Position numbers and translations under genes: made by a program
Part shown: positions 42,591-53,289 of the stretch, piece by piece
Numbering within the stretch: position 1 is the first letter of the stretch
Layout: every line of letters starts with the position of its first letter
NCBI GenBank assembly: GCA_944548615.1
Contig: OX155961.1
Span: forward strand, 22,844,620-22,908,619
DNA length: 64,000 nucleotides
Origin: Micropterix aruncella
Lineage: Eukaryota > Arthropoda > Insecta > Lepidoptera > Micropterigidae
Direction: 5' to 3'
The notes under the pieces: generated by a model
The model's input: the letters and a program-made list of their open reading frames with translations, nothing else
Databases searched by the model: none
What the model was told of the DNA's origin: nothing

Positions 42591-44000
42591 TACGACAGAT
42601 AGAGGAGATGTATACTTAGTGTATGTGTGGCAGGTAAGATTTGGCGCCTGGACCATTGTCATTTCTTCATTTTACGTTGGGGTGTTTCGAGTGTTTTCTG
42701 TTTTCATGTGATGCCCTTTTTACTTTCTGGCTGTGATACTGGACTTGATTGGTTTATACTTTACGATTGAATTTTAGTTGAACTGTTGATTGAAATAACG
42801 ACTTTTAGTAAACCCTAGTTACATAGTAAACCCTATTTAACAAGATTTAATATCTAGTTTATTTCACAAAATTATCCATATATACAATACTTCGGTTGTG
42901 AATAATTCCAATACGAGATGGATTAATGAGTTGGCCTTTGATATTATTATTTCTTTACAGAAGCATAATTATAAGGGTCGTTCTCCAGAAATGTGGAAAT
43001 CCGGCGTCCTTTCACTGATTTCAAAGAATGTAATTTTTTATTCTTATTTTTTTTTTATATTTTTTTTTTGTAGATATTGAAGAGCACTGTATAACAGTGT
43101 AAAAGTGTTTTAAATATCTGTCATAGAAAAAAATATAAACGCCTTTGAAATACAAATTGGCGACGGTAATTTGAAATCGTGGCGAGGGTAATTAGGATAA
43201 CGGTAATTATGATTTGATGGTTTTTATTTTTTTTAGGGCTACTTTTACTATAAAACTAAAAAGTAATGCTAGAAAAATGTTAACGTCAACAAACTTAATA
43301 ATAAGTAATATTCACCACAACTCCACCAAGTAACACGCACTTTAATTTCGCTGCGAAGGTAATTATGAAATAACCGCAAATTGCAACTTTTCTCCAAAAT
43401 TAGACGTACCGTGCAATTTATCGACAAAAGTAGGCGCAGCCGATAGGTCCGCTCTAGATCAGTGCAAAGGGCACACTGGGGTAAACTTTATAGCAAACGC
43501 CTTCTAGTGATTGGCGTAATAATTAGTGATGTGCGACGTTTTGAAAACTGGCAACGGTAATTTGAGAATTTGTGGTGACATCGGTTCGGAACGTTATAAA
43601 CGGTATAAAATATGAAATATGATTTATTAAAACCATATAAAATAAAGCTTTTGGAATCGTAGTTTATGGATACATAAGTTAAACAGCTCTATTATTTACA
43701 AGTGTGGAATGCCATTCACTCGAAAGTCGAAAAATGGAGAAAGGGACAGGGACGGTAATTAGAGTTTCATGGTTTCACATTTTTTTTCAGGACCTTCAAT
43801 TATGATTAAGCCACATGTTAAATATTCCAAAGTTAGAGGTACTTTAGTTCTACATGTAAAAAAATATTAGAATACTATGGGACATCGGGAACATAGTTAT
43901 TCATGCCGGAACCGTGTTTTTCCCAATATTTGGAGAACCACCCATAATTGTTTTAAGTCCCTATTTGTTACACTCTGGTTAACTTTTCATATAAAAATGC
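42590..44000 (+). repeat. Y repeat copy 3, split by a TIR element
   Basis: The left part (GTGTGGCAGGTAAGATTTGG to GATATTATTATTTCTTTACA) and right part (TAAGTCCCTATTTGTTACAC) correspond to contiguous sequence in copy 1 (reverse of about 22840-22900). Confidence 0.55.
42965..43950. mobile_element. Non-autonomous TIR element with GGTAATT repeats
   Basis: The ends CATAATTATAAGGGTCGTTC and the complement of AACCACCCATAATTG, both including TTCTCCA, form imperfect TIRs of about 27 bp. Inside, GGTAATT recurs at least six times (43164, 43187, 43203, 43358, 43555, 43753). No transposase frame. The superfamily is not clear. Confidence 0.55.
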
Positions 44001-44089
44001 CCATTGACCTTTCGGTTATAAAATGGCAAATTTATAGGTAAGGACGTAATGTTAAATAATTATTCAGTAATGAAATAAAAGCTACTCAC

Positions 44090-44291
44090 GACACGAGTGC
44101 AGCTTGACAACCTAGCAGAGAAGCCCCAATGCTGTACTCCTGCATTAATCCATAATCTATGGAGAGATCCGCCTTGTTTCGCACTTCGGATGGGTAGATT
44201 TGGCTGATGATTTGAAACGATTTCTTAGCGGAGATAGTATGTCCGTTGCACGCTGGTGGAGTCAACGGTCTTTGAGATTCAATTCTATGAT
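44090..44291 (-). CDS. Candidate internal exon of a host gene
   Basis: 202 nt open in one frame, with an acceptor CTTTTCCTCAG/AT on one side and a donor GTGTC/GTGAGT on the other. It completes a codon with its first two bases and leaves two at the end. It encodes 66 full residues, including RPLTPPACNGHTISAKKSFQ and LMQEYSIGASLLGCQAAL, with no TE-like motif. Base composition and codon choice look more like a functional coding exon than the neighbouring relics. The incoming phase (needs one base) fits the exon ending at 49854, giving Asp at the junction, so the two may belong to one gene. I do not recognise the protein. Confidence 0.55.
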
Positions 44292-44499
44292 CTGAGGAAA
44301 AGAACATTATAAAATTATTTTTTAATTTCGATTTCAATTTAAGACAAGAATTAATTACACCAATATTCATTACATTTGTTATCTTTAAATGGTGAATGGA
44401 AAATAGCCGATAAAGAATATTAGCACTGATCATCCTGTTGTTGACTAACTAAGAAGAACTTTCAGAAGAATCATATCTAAATTAATCTTGAATATGATT

Positions 44500-45290
44500 G
44501 CTTATATGTTCCTGCTACTTATGTTCGTAGCACCTTAGAGTTCACATCGCAGATTTGGAATCCGCAATATGGCGTGTATAAAAATAGGGTGGAGGGCGTC
44601 CAAAGACGTTTTATTAGATGCCTGTACTATCGTGAGCATTTTGGGACTTGGAACTTACGAGAGCAGGCTGAACTATTTTAGTATGTGTTCACTCGAGACC
44701 GCCGCACAGCGGCTGATATGACATTATTGCATAAAATAATCCATAACAAAATTGATAGCCCGCATTTGGTAAAGAAACTGTCATTGTTGGTTCCGACACG
44801 AAGAGTTCTCTCTCCTCGTACGTTCGAAATCCCTTGTGTGAACACTAGTTACGCCCAAAACTCTGTTATGCACCGCCTGATGACCACATATAATAGTCGA
44901 TTCGAAGATATCGTCATTTTTTACTTGAACCAACCAAAATTCAGCGAGGCTGTCCTTAGCTCACTAGGAAGTGAGTATATAAAATAATAAACATACAAAT
45001 TGTTTCGAAACACTCAGAGCTAAAATGAGAATAGCAAAAAGTATAATTTGAATACCTATATTTTATCCTACATATATCCCATCCCTCTCCTTTCCAATCC
45101 TTGCAATAGTTCGATTGTAATATAATTTAATTTACTTTAGTGCAATGCAACTTTTGATTTACCTTATAAGAAAATAATGTCGGAAACAATTAATCGGCCA
45201 GCGAAACAATGCATTAAGATGAATTAGTCATAATTAATGAAGCGCTGTATGTTTCCCGAAAATAAAATAAATAAATAAATAAATATGCCA
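44500..45290 (+). pseudogene. LINE C-terminus and 3' UTR
   Basis: Reads IWNPQYGVYKNRVEGVQRRF, then IRCLYYREHFGTWNLREQAE, a stop, and VFTRDRRTAADMTLLHKIIH with VNTSYAQNSVMHRLMTTYNS to 44984. Same clade as 19520-20495. The AAAT tail lies at 45264-45283. An in-frame stop and 5' truncation make it inactive. Confidence 0.78.
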
Positions 45291-46135
45291 CCAAAAATTG
45301 ACTAAAGAATCTTGAACCAACATCGTGAGTGACACACAAAATATATTGAGTGACAACATCGTGAGTGACACACATATTTTGTGTGTATTCAAGAAGATAA
45401 AACTTCAAGAGCTGACTAATACCATCAGAATTAGACGAGATATAAGATAACTCTTTCTCGAGAGAGAGAGAGAAAGAGAGAGAGAGTTATCTCAGTGATT
45501 ACAATAATGACATTCAATTATTAGTGCCATCTATCGCATTATTATCTCATCATCTGGAGAGATAGAATGCCATCTTTAAGTCTATCTGGACATTATGGTG
45601 CGTAATGAAACCTATTGAAACCTATATATTAAAATAGTCAAAGGTCGTAGTTTCAATGTTTACTACATATTCATATATAATTTTTGAGCGAAATCCTTGG
45701 AAAGCATCAGGAATGGCATGTTTTCTAATGATATTGTGTTTTTTTTTCGAATACTGATGCAAGTTATAGTATATATAAGGTATAGCATATAGGTAATATA
45801 TACTATAATTCCGATATGAACACATTATTGTTAGTTACCCACTGAAAAGGCACTAGCCTTAGTGGGGAACTTTGTATCTGTTTTCTGTCTTTGTATCTGT
45901 TTTGTATATATATATTTGTATCTTTTTTATGAATAAATACTACTACCAAAAAAATAAAAGGAAGATGCGACCACAACTAATCGGCCTCGAGTTCAACTTT
46001 CCTATGTCAAATCTTCCCGACAGCATAGCTCCATTATTAGGTAGGTACTAAACACCTTTACATCTACAGTGCTCGCGGGGACCCGGAAATATTCTATCCC
46101 ATTAATTATTTAGAGTTAAAAATAATTAATCAACC
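45290..46135. other. AT-rich spacer with local repeats
   Basis: A duplicated block ACATCGTGAGTGACACACA (45320 and 45357) and a GA microsatellite flanked by inverted GATAACTCT/AGAGTTATC (45447-45492). No gene. Confidence 0.45.
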
Positions 46136-46139
46136 TTTT

Positions 46140-46570
46140 ACTTTTCCGGCAGATGGAAAATATTGTGAACAAGCATTTTTTTTTCGAGATGGGCTGATAT
46201 ATAATTTGAACCCCCCCCCCCCCCTTCTCTCGAACAATAAAGACCATTTCCAGACTGAAGTCTGTCTGTGAGTCTGTGTGTGTGTGTGTGTTTGTGTGTG
46301 TCTGTGTGTGCCTGTGTGTGTATGCGAGTATAATCCCCCACGATAGCGCTTAAACGCTTTATCCGATTGAGCTGAAATTTGGCACGCTGAGTGAAATAAT
46401 CCTCTCATTTGGTTGTGGTAAGAGTCGAAAAGATTGTGGTTGAAATCGGTCCGCCAGAGGGCGCACTAGTCATACTTTAATTTCGAAATATTGGACTTAT
46501 AGACTTGAAATTCGGTACACAGATGCATCGTAGGGCCGAAGCCATATTGTGAAATATTGGTAAAAATATT
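46140..46570 (-). repeat. V repeat copy 4, reversed, with TG microsatellite and C run
   Basis: The complement carries TTTCAGCTCAATCGGATAAA, CACACACAGACAGACTTCAG and GGAAAATATT-type ends. A 16-17 base C run at 46209 and TG repeats at 46271-46322 lie where the other V copies have short G runs and CA repeats. Frames here with His/Thr repeats are microsatellite translations. Confidence 0.65.
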
Positions 46571-47740
46571 TCTTTAACAAGCGACGCAAAAAAATGCCGC
46601 TGTATTTAAAAATAGACTAAATAATATTAGAAAATAGCCGTTTTAATACCACAGAAATACTACAAATACTAAAATATACTACTTTTGCCATTATAGTCAC
46701 ATGATACAATCACTATCGATGCAAGAATGGGCTAGGGCTGGGGGAGGGGGGGGGGGGGGGTTGTCTGCTTGCCGGGAAAGTATTTTTTAATTTTGGCTTT
46801 TTTTTTATATATGGCCTCGTTTTCAAGTAATAATGCTTTTAAACGGGTTTTTATTCTTTTTTTTCTTTTTAATAAAGAATGTTTTGTATATAATATATAC
46901 AAATATATAAAAAACATCCTTTATTAAAAAAAAGAATATATTTTTTTCAGTTTTGATTTTAAAACATGATCACATTCGACATAATATCTCGTATAGAGGA
47001 AGTGTAAGAATATGTTATTATGTCTAATACGGGTATATACCCGTACAGTTCAGTTAGAGGGAGTAGGGAAAGGAAAGCTCGAATGAGTTACTTTTGACAG
47101 CCTCGGATCTACGATTTTTCCGTGCCAGGGCAAAAACTTGAAATTGGCGGGCCTCCCCTCCTCTACCGTGTTTTTCAGCGTTATATTTTCCTCAGTGCAG
47201 TAGCTTCAATTTGTCGTCAAAATCAAGTGAATACATGTTATGCATTAATGTATTAATCGATGAAAAATAACTTCTGTGCACCCGGCAACCCAGGAGCTGT
47301 GACAGGTTAAGGGGTGGCAACCTATTTTTTCCCGCTCTTTAGATCGGTCTCTTTACAATAACACCTAATTTACCTTCCAAACAAATAGGTGCAATTTATA
47401 TTATATTTAGCAGTTTTCTTTCTTTTTTTGTGTAGACCTACTGATGACAAGATATTTCATATGAGTAAATAAACGGAATTCCGTTTATTTACTCCGACCC
47501 GTAAGTAAATACAGGCTAGGCACATTGCTCTAACACTTTTTAATTCACTTTTATTGGCATTTCTGCGGGCATGATTTTATTGGCTCCAAAAGCTGTCAAT
47601 TCTTGCGAAATCCGCCTCTCAAACTCTGTCCGGTTTTCGCTACCCAGCATGATTTTGTGACCTACATCTATTCATATAATGTTAGTGGCTCTATATTTAT
47701 ATGAGCCACTATAAGTAGTGGACAGAGATGTCACCTTCAA
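46570..47740. other. Intergenic sequence, nothing recognised
   Basis: A G run (46744-46760) and an inverted pair around GTATATAATATATAC (46885-46900) are the only structures. No gene is supported. Confidence 0.4.
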
Positions 47741-47744
47741 GTGG

Positions 47745-48125
47745 CTTCAAGTTTAAATACAACGGGTGAACTTGTGAACACCTTCAGGTTTTAATACAAC
47801 ATAAAACCAGGAAGTTTTAACGGCATTAAGTCGTCCTATCTCCCATGAAGTGGGCGTTAAAGACTTTAAACGGACGGACAACTAGAGCTGTCGACTACAA
47901 CGGGCGAACCCGTCATCTCAGAAAGTTATATAGATATTAGATCGTTCTGTCTCCCGTGAGGTGAGCCCAGAAGACTTAGCGTAATCCCCCTTGCGTAACG
48001 GTGATACGGAACGACCGAACTGTCCACGACAGGGCTCACAGAGTGCTTTTCAGGTTAGTCCCTCTTCGAGGAGGCTACCGGATGGGAGTTACACCGTGGG
48101 TTGAGCAGACCCAAGATAACAGACA
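47745..48125 (+). repeat. Two G repeat 5' ends in tandem, second one with its 3' end
   Basis: GTTTAAATACAACGGGTGAA (47752) and GTCGACTACAACGGGCGAAC (47889) are two starts of G about 135 bp apart. The second is followed by an internally deleted body and the end blocks GAGGAGGCTACCGGATGGGA and GGGTTGAGC. Confidence 0.65.
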
Positions 48126-48149
48126 GGTCATCAGGCCGAAACTGCAAGG

Positions 48150-48390
48150 AACTGTTAAATAGCACGTTCCATCTTCCTCTACCATGTTCTTTTTCAATCC
48201 AACTTTTCGGGATTCCTCTTTTAGTTCTTCAATCCTGGACACCATGTCTTTAATGCTATCGTAGAGCAGAATCAAGTCGTCGCCGTCTCCGTTTGATACT
48301 GTTGATACCGTTCCGTTCCAGTTTAATTGCAAGTCCATATTGTAGGTATATGGTCGCGGTATACAATTTTGGAAAGATCGCCTCAAGAGT
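48150..48390 (-). pseudogene. LINE reverse transcriptase fragment
   Basis: Reads LNWNGTVSTVSNGDGDDLIL then LYDSIKDMVSRIEELKEESR and KVGLKKN. This matches the RT segment that runs from the FADD box (here degraded to GDGDD) to the E-E-S-x-K-V-G-L-K-x-N motif. An RTE- or Jockey-type origin is likely. Confidence 0.7.
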
Positions 48391-48469
48391 TGTCAGGAGT
48401 ACGACAAAGCACTCCTTCAACTGGCAAGAGCAGTATGTCTCATAAGGTTACCCAAGTTCGTTTTAGTAG

Positions 48470-49820
48470 ACTTTTATTTGTGTCTCCTATTAAAAAAAAT
48501 GGTTGTATCACCCGAAGACTTTACCGGCAAGTGGCCAAGACTGATTTCATCGGAAAATTTATTTCATAAATAAAATCGACGGGCGCGCTCTCTCGGCCGG
48601 CAGACGAACCCGGTTGGGTTCCGTTGCAGCCGCCTTGGGCGGCGCGGTTCTTTTCTCGGCGAGGTTGGACTAAGCGGCAACAGATTGCGTTAATATTTGA
48701 TTAAAATATATGGCAAAATTTAAATAATATTAGTGTAGATTTTATTTGAGATATTCTAAACAAAAAATCACAATGTGATTTCCGCCCAACAAAGCATCTT
48801 TGTACCAAGTTTGAAGTCTCCAAGTGCAATGTTTTCAGATTCATATATGACTAGCCTTGTGCACCGATTTAAACCACAACCTTTTTAACTCATTTCAAGC
48901 CATGACCACATTATTAGTTTCAAATAGTATTCAAGGGCATTACAGATGAATCCAATTCGCCCTTGAATATTAAAGCTGGAGTGTAAGTCTAAAAATAAAT
49001 GACTACATAACTAAATTAATGCTAACATTGAACAAGAAAAAAACATAAAAATATAAAACTAAATAAAAGACAGATTATGATAAACATGAGATAGCAGGGA
49101 GATGCCTTTTTAGCTGCCAAAGGGATGTACAAAAGATATCTATTTCAGTGGGTAAGGAATTAAGAAGAGCTATAACCCTTCCCACTGGCCTGTCTACAAA
49201 AATATTTGTACGGTGGTACGGCACATTAAACAATAGATGCGATCTCCTCGCTGTGTAATTTACCGGTACGTACAATTCAAACTTACATAGTATCTCTGGC
49301 AAATAAATCGTTCCTTGAATAAGTTTATATGCAAATATAATTAGTGAAATATATCGACGAGTTTCAAGACTGTTGTATCCTACCATTCCTAGCACAAAAT
49401 CTGACGGAAATAAGTATGGATAAATATTGTATTTTCTGTAATAAATATATCTTAAAAAATTTCTTTGAATACGCTCTACCATCTGAATGTATTTGTTTTC
49501 ACTTGTACACCAGATGACTGAGTTATATTCAAGTATGCTACGGACTAAACAATTATATAGTAGAAACATTACATGAATATTATTAAACTGTTTGCATATG
49601 CGAATAACAAAACCGACCATTTTGCTAGCACGATTGCAAATATTTGTAATGTGTGCACGATAATCCCTTCATGCCAAATTTCAGCTCAATCGGATTAAGC
49701 GTTTGGAGGCTATTGTGGAGGAATACACACACACACACACACAGACAGACAGACAACCACACAGAACCGCATTCAAAATATTTTGCCTTCTCGTCGGTTG
49801 GTGGGCAGAGAAAGTAAAAA
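48470..49820 (+). repeat. V repeat copy 5, split by a LINE
   Basis: The most complete V start: GGTTGTATCACCCGAAGACT, then GAACCCGGTTGGGTTCCGTT, GCGGCAACAGATTGCG and ATGTGATTTCCGCCC to about 48895. After the LINE it resumes with TTTCAGCTCAATCGGATTAA, a CA repeat and GGGCAGAGAAAGTAAAA. Confidence 0.7.
48900..49666 (-). pseudogene. LINE C-terminal region inside V
   Basis: The minus frame from 49666 reads DYRAHITNICNRASKMVGFV, then LYNCLVRSILEYNSVIWCTS and RIQRNFLRYIYYRKYNIYPY. It ends near 49078 after LLNSLPTEIDIFCTSLWQLK. This block of 181 residues plus is unbroken and is the full post-RT domain of a Jockey/CR1-type LINE. It is 5'-truncated just before DYRAHI, so it cannot move by itself. It is a relatively young copy. 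Confidence 0.82.
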
Positions 49821-49853
49821 TTGTTACCTTTAAAAAGCAAGATAGGCACCTAC

Positions 49854-50160
49854 CTGGTTTGATCCTCGAGCTGTAGATATCCATCTCGGAGTAGGACCTC
49901 TGTCTCTTCGGGGGAAGCTGGATGTGTCTTCCTCTCAATTTGAGGCTCCACCTGCTCTTGAGCGAGGACTTAAAGAAGCGGTTGATGGTCACCAATTTGG
50001 GCTCCGACGAGGAACCGCTCGACGTCGACTCCGGGCTCGACGTGGTCTCCGAAGTGGGCTCGTGGCTGCTGTCGCTTTGGTCTTTCTCATCGTTCACTCC
50101 GACTTCTTCTTTTATGCTGATTATATCGTTTTTCACACACTCTACTTTGTTTTCTTCCAT
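49854..50160 (-). CDS. Candidate first coding exon of a host gene
   Basis: Begins ATG at 50160 in a good context (TCTAAAATGG) and is open for 102 codons to a donor ACCAG/GTAGGT. The product is acidic and Ser-rich (SDSSHEPTSETTSSPESTSS), then basic (FFKSSLKSRWSLKLRGRHIQ, then PPKRQRSYSEM). It has an IKEE segment and no TE-like motif. The exon leaves one base of a codon, matching the phase of the exon at 44291-44090. I cannot name the protein; it looks like the disordered N-terminus of a nuclear or regulatory protein. Upstream (50161-50420) is CpG-rich relative to the surroundings and lacks repeats, so a promoter close by is plausible. Confidence 0.6.
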
Positions 50161-50403
50161 TTTAGAGACACGGTCTACGGTATTTGTCCCGAAATAACAG
50201 CTGTCTTTCACTCTTAAAATAGCGCGCACGCACGACGTTACCGTTTGTACAGCAGAATAAACTGACTGCCTCGTCGTCACACGGTCGAAAAGAAATAAAC
50301 ACTTTAGCACGGCAATTGATAGAATAACATTGCTAGGTACAAACAAAACGTTATCGCTTGAATATCGGTTACTTACAATTATTATGAAACAGTAACCTCC
50401 CGA

Positions 50404-50423
50404 TTACGTAAAGTTCAACCAAT
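50404..50423. promoter_or_regulatory. Possible D-box-like site and CCAAT box
   Basis: The palindrome TTACGTAA (50404-50411), a PAR-bZIP/E4BP4-type site, lies eight bases from CCAAT (50419-50423). This is about 250 bp upstream of the ATG at 50160 on the minus strand. It is only a pattern match. Confidence 0.3.
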
Positions 50424-50473
50424 CGCGTAATGTGTCTTATCACAAAATGTGAAATGAAAAGACACTACTTACA

Positions 50474-50592
50474 CAAACACGGCAATAACATTGTCGCTGT
50501 GTAATGTCACCTCGGTAATGTTTTCAGCGGGTAGACTTTTGGGGTCATTGCGCGTTACTGCTACCGTAATACTCGTAATCATTTTATTCATC
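50474..50592 (-). CDS. Candidate alternative exon starting with ATG
   Basis: An acceptor TTTACAATTTCAG directly precedes ATG at 50592. The frame stays open for about 40 codons (MNKMITSITVAVTRNDPKSL to SDNVIAVF) to a donor TTTGT/GTAAGT. Its outgoing phase (two bases left) differs from that of the exon at 49854, so it would not splice to the exon at 44291 in frame. It may belong to a different isoform or end in another exon. Not recognised. Confidence 0.4.
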
Positions 50593-50689
50593 TGAAATTG
50601 TAAATATGTTTTACGTGCGCGGGGTTCAGGATGGTCAGACAAGTAAAAAGAAATCACAAAAAAAGTAAATTCACAGATGGCAAAAATAT

Positions 50690-50815
50690 AGACGTAATTA
50701 CAAATGACACAAACGCTACAGAAAGGCTGCAAAATGTCTGCATTCGATTTATTAATGACCTAAGAAGATACGACCATATTACTGAAGGAGACTTCACTGG
50801 CTAACGACCCGAGAA
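50690..50815 (+). pseudogene. LINE fragment
   Basis: Reads ERLQNVCIRFINDLRRYDHI then TEGDFTG, matching the NVCIRYIHGLRKFDHITE block of the LINE at 7608-8271. Short and broken by a stop. Confidence 0.65.
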
Positions 50816-51189
50816 AGTAGAGATTACATTACATACATTACATTTTCGTCGTGTCCAATTGACGGCTAAAGACCGCTCTTGGACGTGTCAAAATAATTGG
50901 GTTATGTAGTAAGTTTCTTTACTATTCTTTACTGAACATACATAGGTAGTCAAGAATTAACTACTAGATTGTCAAACTATAAATATAAATAATCAAAATA
51001 GAAGCCTAATATTTGAAGTAGTTAGTAATTCGAAGATACGTAGTAAAATTATTCATCATAATATTCAAATTGTCAGTAAAATCTTAAATAATAAAATTAA
51101 ATCTACGTTATGCATATTAAACTAAAAGTACGGATATAAGACCATATAAAATAATCAGATAATAAGGCTCTACTTTTTAAAGTAATTTA

Positions 51190-51500
51190 AATAGGCACAA
51201 TATTTGAAAAATCATGGCCCTTCAATTCGGCCAGATTATAGAAAGGGTGGCCTATCAGCATCTCCTTGATGTTTTTTTTAATGTTATGTCCTCCAGCTGT
51301 TTAAATTTTGTAGGGAGTAGGTTATAGAATTTAATGCTAAGGTACAAGTAGCTTTTATGTACTTTTGCCAGTCGTATTCGGGGTACGCATAAAAGGGAGC
51401 TACCGCGGGTATGATGCGAGTTAATGTCTGCATTAATTGATGTTTCTGCTAGGTGCTGTCTAGCATACATTAAACACTGGTATATGAACGCCGAATACAT
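51190..51500 (-). pseudogene. LINE C-terminal fragment
   Basis: Reads YQCLMYARQHLAETSINADI, NSHHTRGSSLLCVPRIRLAK and LYLSIKFYNLLPTKFKQLED. Same family as 10001-10230. Confidence 0.75.
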
Positions 51501-52005
51501 GGGTAATGACTATACAAGGGTATATGGGGAAATGACTAATACAAGGGTAATGACTATAGTCATTACCCTTGCCTTGCTGAAATATTCTTTGCATGAGGTC
51601 CTAGTCGTTACCACATGCTGCGCAGTGCTCTCTTTTGCAAAAGAAAGATTCTTTTACTGTTTGATTCTTTCTTGATACGAGAGTCATCGGTTTGCTCTTC
51701 AGGTTCAATCCTCTGTCAACTCACTGCTCTCAATCCCTGGTCATTGTAGTGATTTCTACTCTCACTCCAAAGTACATGGAGCGTGTTTCTGGAGTTGTTT
51801 ACCCATATGTGTAAGGACAGCACCGAGCTTGTTGTGCGATATCCCGCCTCGTAACTATGCCGTCTGACGGGGCTATCAAGTGGGTTACGGGTGGATCATT
51901 TGGTTGCTTGTGCAAAGTTTAGTTGACAGTGGAAGCGTTTGAAAACTTATGATGAGTATTGAAAGGTGAATTATCGATATGGCGATTGCTAATCAAAACT
52001 CACGT
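51500..52005. other. Spacer containing a 30-bp perfect palindrome
   Basis: 51542-51571 (15 + 15 bases, half-site CAAGGGTAATGACTA) is a perfect palindrome; a shorter GGGTAATGACTATACAAGGG unit lies at 51500-51520. No gene is supported. Confidence 0.5.
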
Positions 52006-52012
52006 ACCTTGA

Positions 52013-52330
52013 CGGTCGGGTGGCTGCAGCAGTGGGATGCGCGCTGCTGATTCCGCTTCTGCTTAGCGCGCACGGCACGATCGAGGGATTCGTGCGGCGT
52101 GTCCGGCACGACGCGTGCGCTGATCCAAGTGTATGGCGCGTGCAACGCGCTGTTTCCTGTGGGGTGCAGTCGTAACACTCCCGTAGGATCGATGTGCCTT
52201 CACAACGAATCCGAGTCCGCGATTCCGAGACAACAAACGAGGTTTTTGTCTGAGTCGGCGAGGCCGTGACCGAGGTCGAAAATCGTTGCTACCGTTCGAA
52301 TTGACAGACTGACTCGCCGCCCGTTCGAAA
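52013..52330 (-). other. CpG-rich candidate first (leader) exon and promoter
   Basis: A CpG-dense segment ends on the minus strand in a strong donor, GTCAAG/GTACGTGAG, at 52013/52012. A TCAGTCTGTC initiator-like sequence lies near 52310. The frame through it has no ATG and no recognisable product, so it is best read as an untranslated leader. It could be the upstream promoter of the gene whose coding exons start at 50592 or 50160. Confidence 0.45.
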
Positions 52331-52379
52331 GCGGGCGATGTTGCCAACTGTCAGGTTTTTGTGAGTTGACAGCCTCACC

Positions 52380-53285
52380 AATCGATAATTGAAATATGCA
52401 AAATACCTACAATATTAAAATGAATTCGAATTTATCAATAACAATATCGAACACTTGTAATGCTTCAAACGCAGGCTTAAAGAACACTCGAACTCGCGCT
52501 CATAACTTTATCTCCTCCCCCCCGCCCCCCCCTCCCCTTTCCCTGCGTCATTATAGGTCTCTTGTTTTTTTACATTTGGTTTTATTTTCTGCTCGATTTT
52601 AATGGTAGTATACGAGTTGCCTTTATAAATTGAAGTTATTAATAGTTACATCTCCATTTTACTGCAAAACATGTCCCATAACCTAAGTTAAAGTTAGCTG
52701 TAAGATATTGCTTCAACACAAAAGGCTCGCCAATTCATTTGATCAAATAAAGCGTTTTATTATTTTTATTAATATTATTATTATTACAAAACCCAGTTAA
52801 GTAGCAAATGCATTGAATAACTTCATCAGCATCGATAGATAGAAAACTAATTTTCGAGCATCTCAACCTAGTTATTCATTACGCTCCTCTGTACCATTGA
52901 TTTTATATTGTAATTATAAAATCAATGTCTGTACCATCCTTCTGTGTCCAACCAGTTTCTAAAGAAGTACAATAACATATTAAATCATTAAAAATTACAA
53001 ATTCGTATGGCTTTGGTGAAATATCTGTATGCATTCTAAAATATAGTAGGTACGGATATAATAATATCCGTTAACGATTATCAGCAAGAGCAATACAATT
53101 ACATACTTAAGTAATCAATCGCTTTCAGATGCGAAATTCCCTCACATATTAAAATCATCACAACAGGACTTTGAGAGTATTGATTTTCCTAATCTTCCAT
53201 AATTATTTATAGGGACGGATTTAATTGATATAATGTGGACTTGGGTGCTAATGGACCTTGTGCAGTTGGGCCACTATGACCAACG
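52380..53285. other. AT-rich intergenic sequence
   Basis: A C run (52517-52530) and a small inverted pair GATTTTATATTGTAATTATAAAATC (split arms of about 9 bases, 52898-52924). No gene. Confidence 0.4.
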
Positions 53286-53289
53286 TTGT

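Noticed and set aside
46138..46408. His/Thr-repeat proteins on the minus strand
   Set aside because: Translation of a TG microsatellite and a C run inside a V repeat.
52063..52347. Arg-rich 94-codon protein from the CpG-rich segment
   Set aside because: No ATG start, no domain, and the segment ends in a strong donor. Better read as an untranslated leader.
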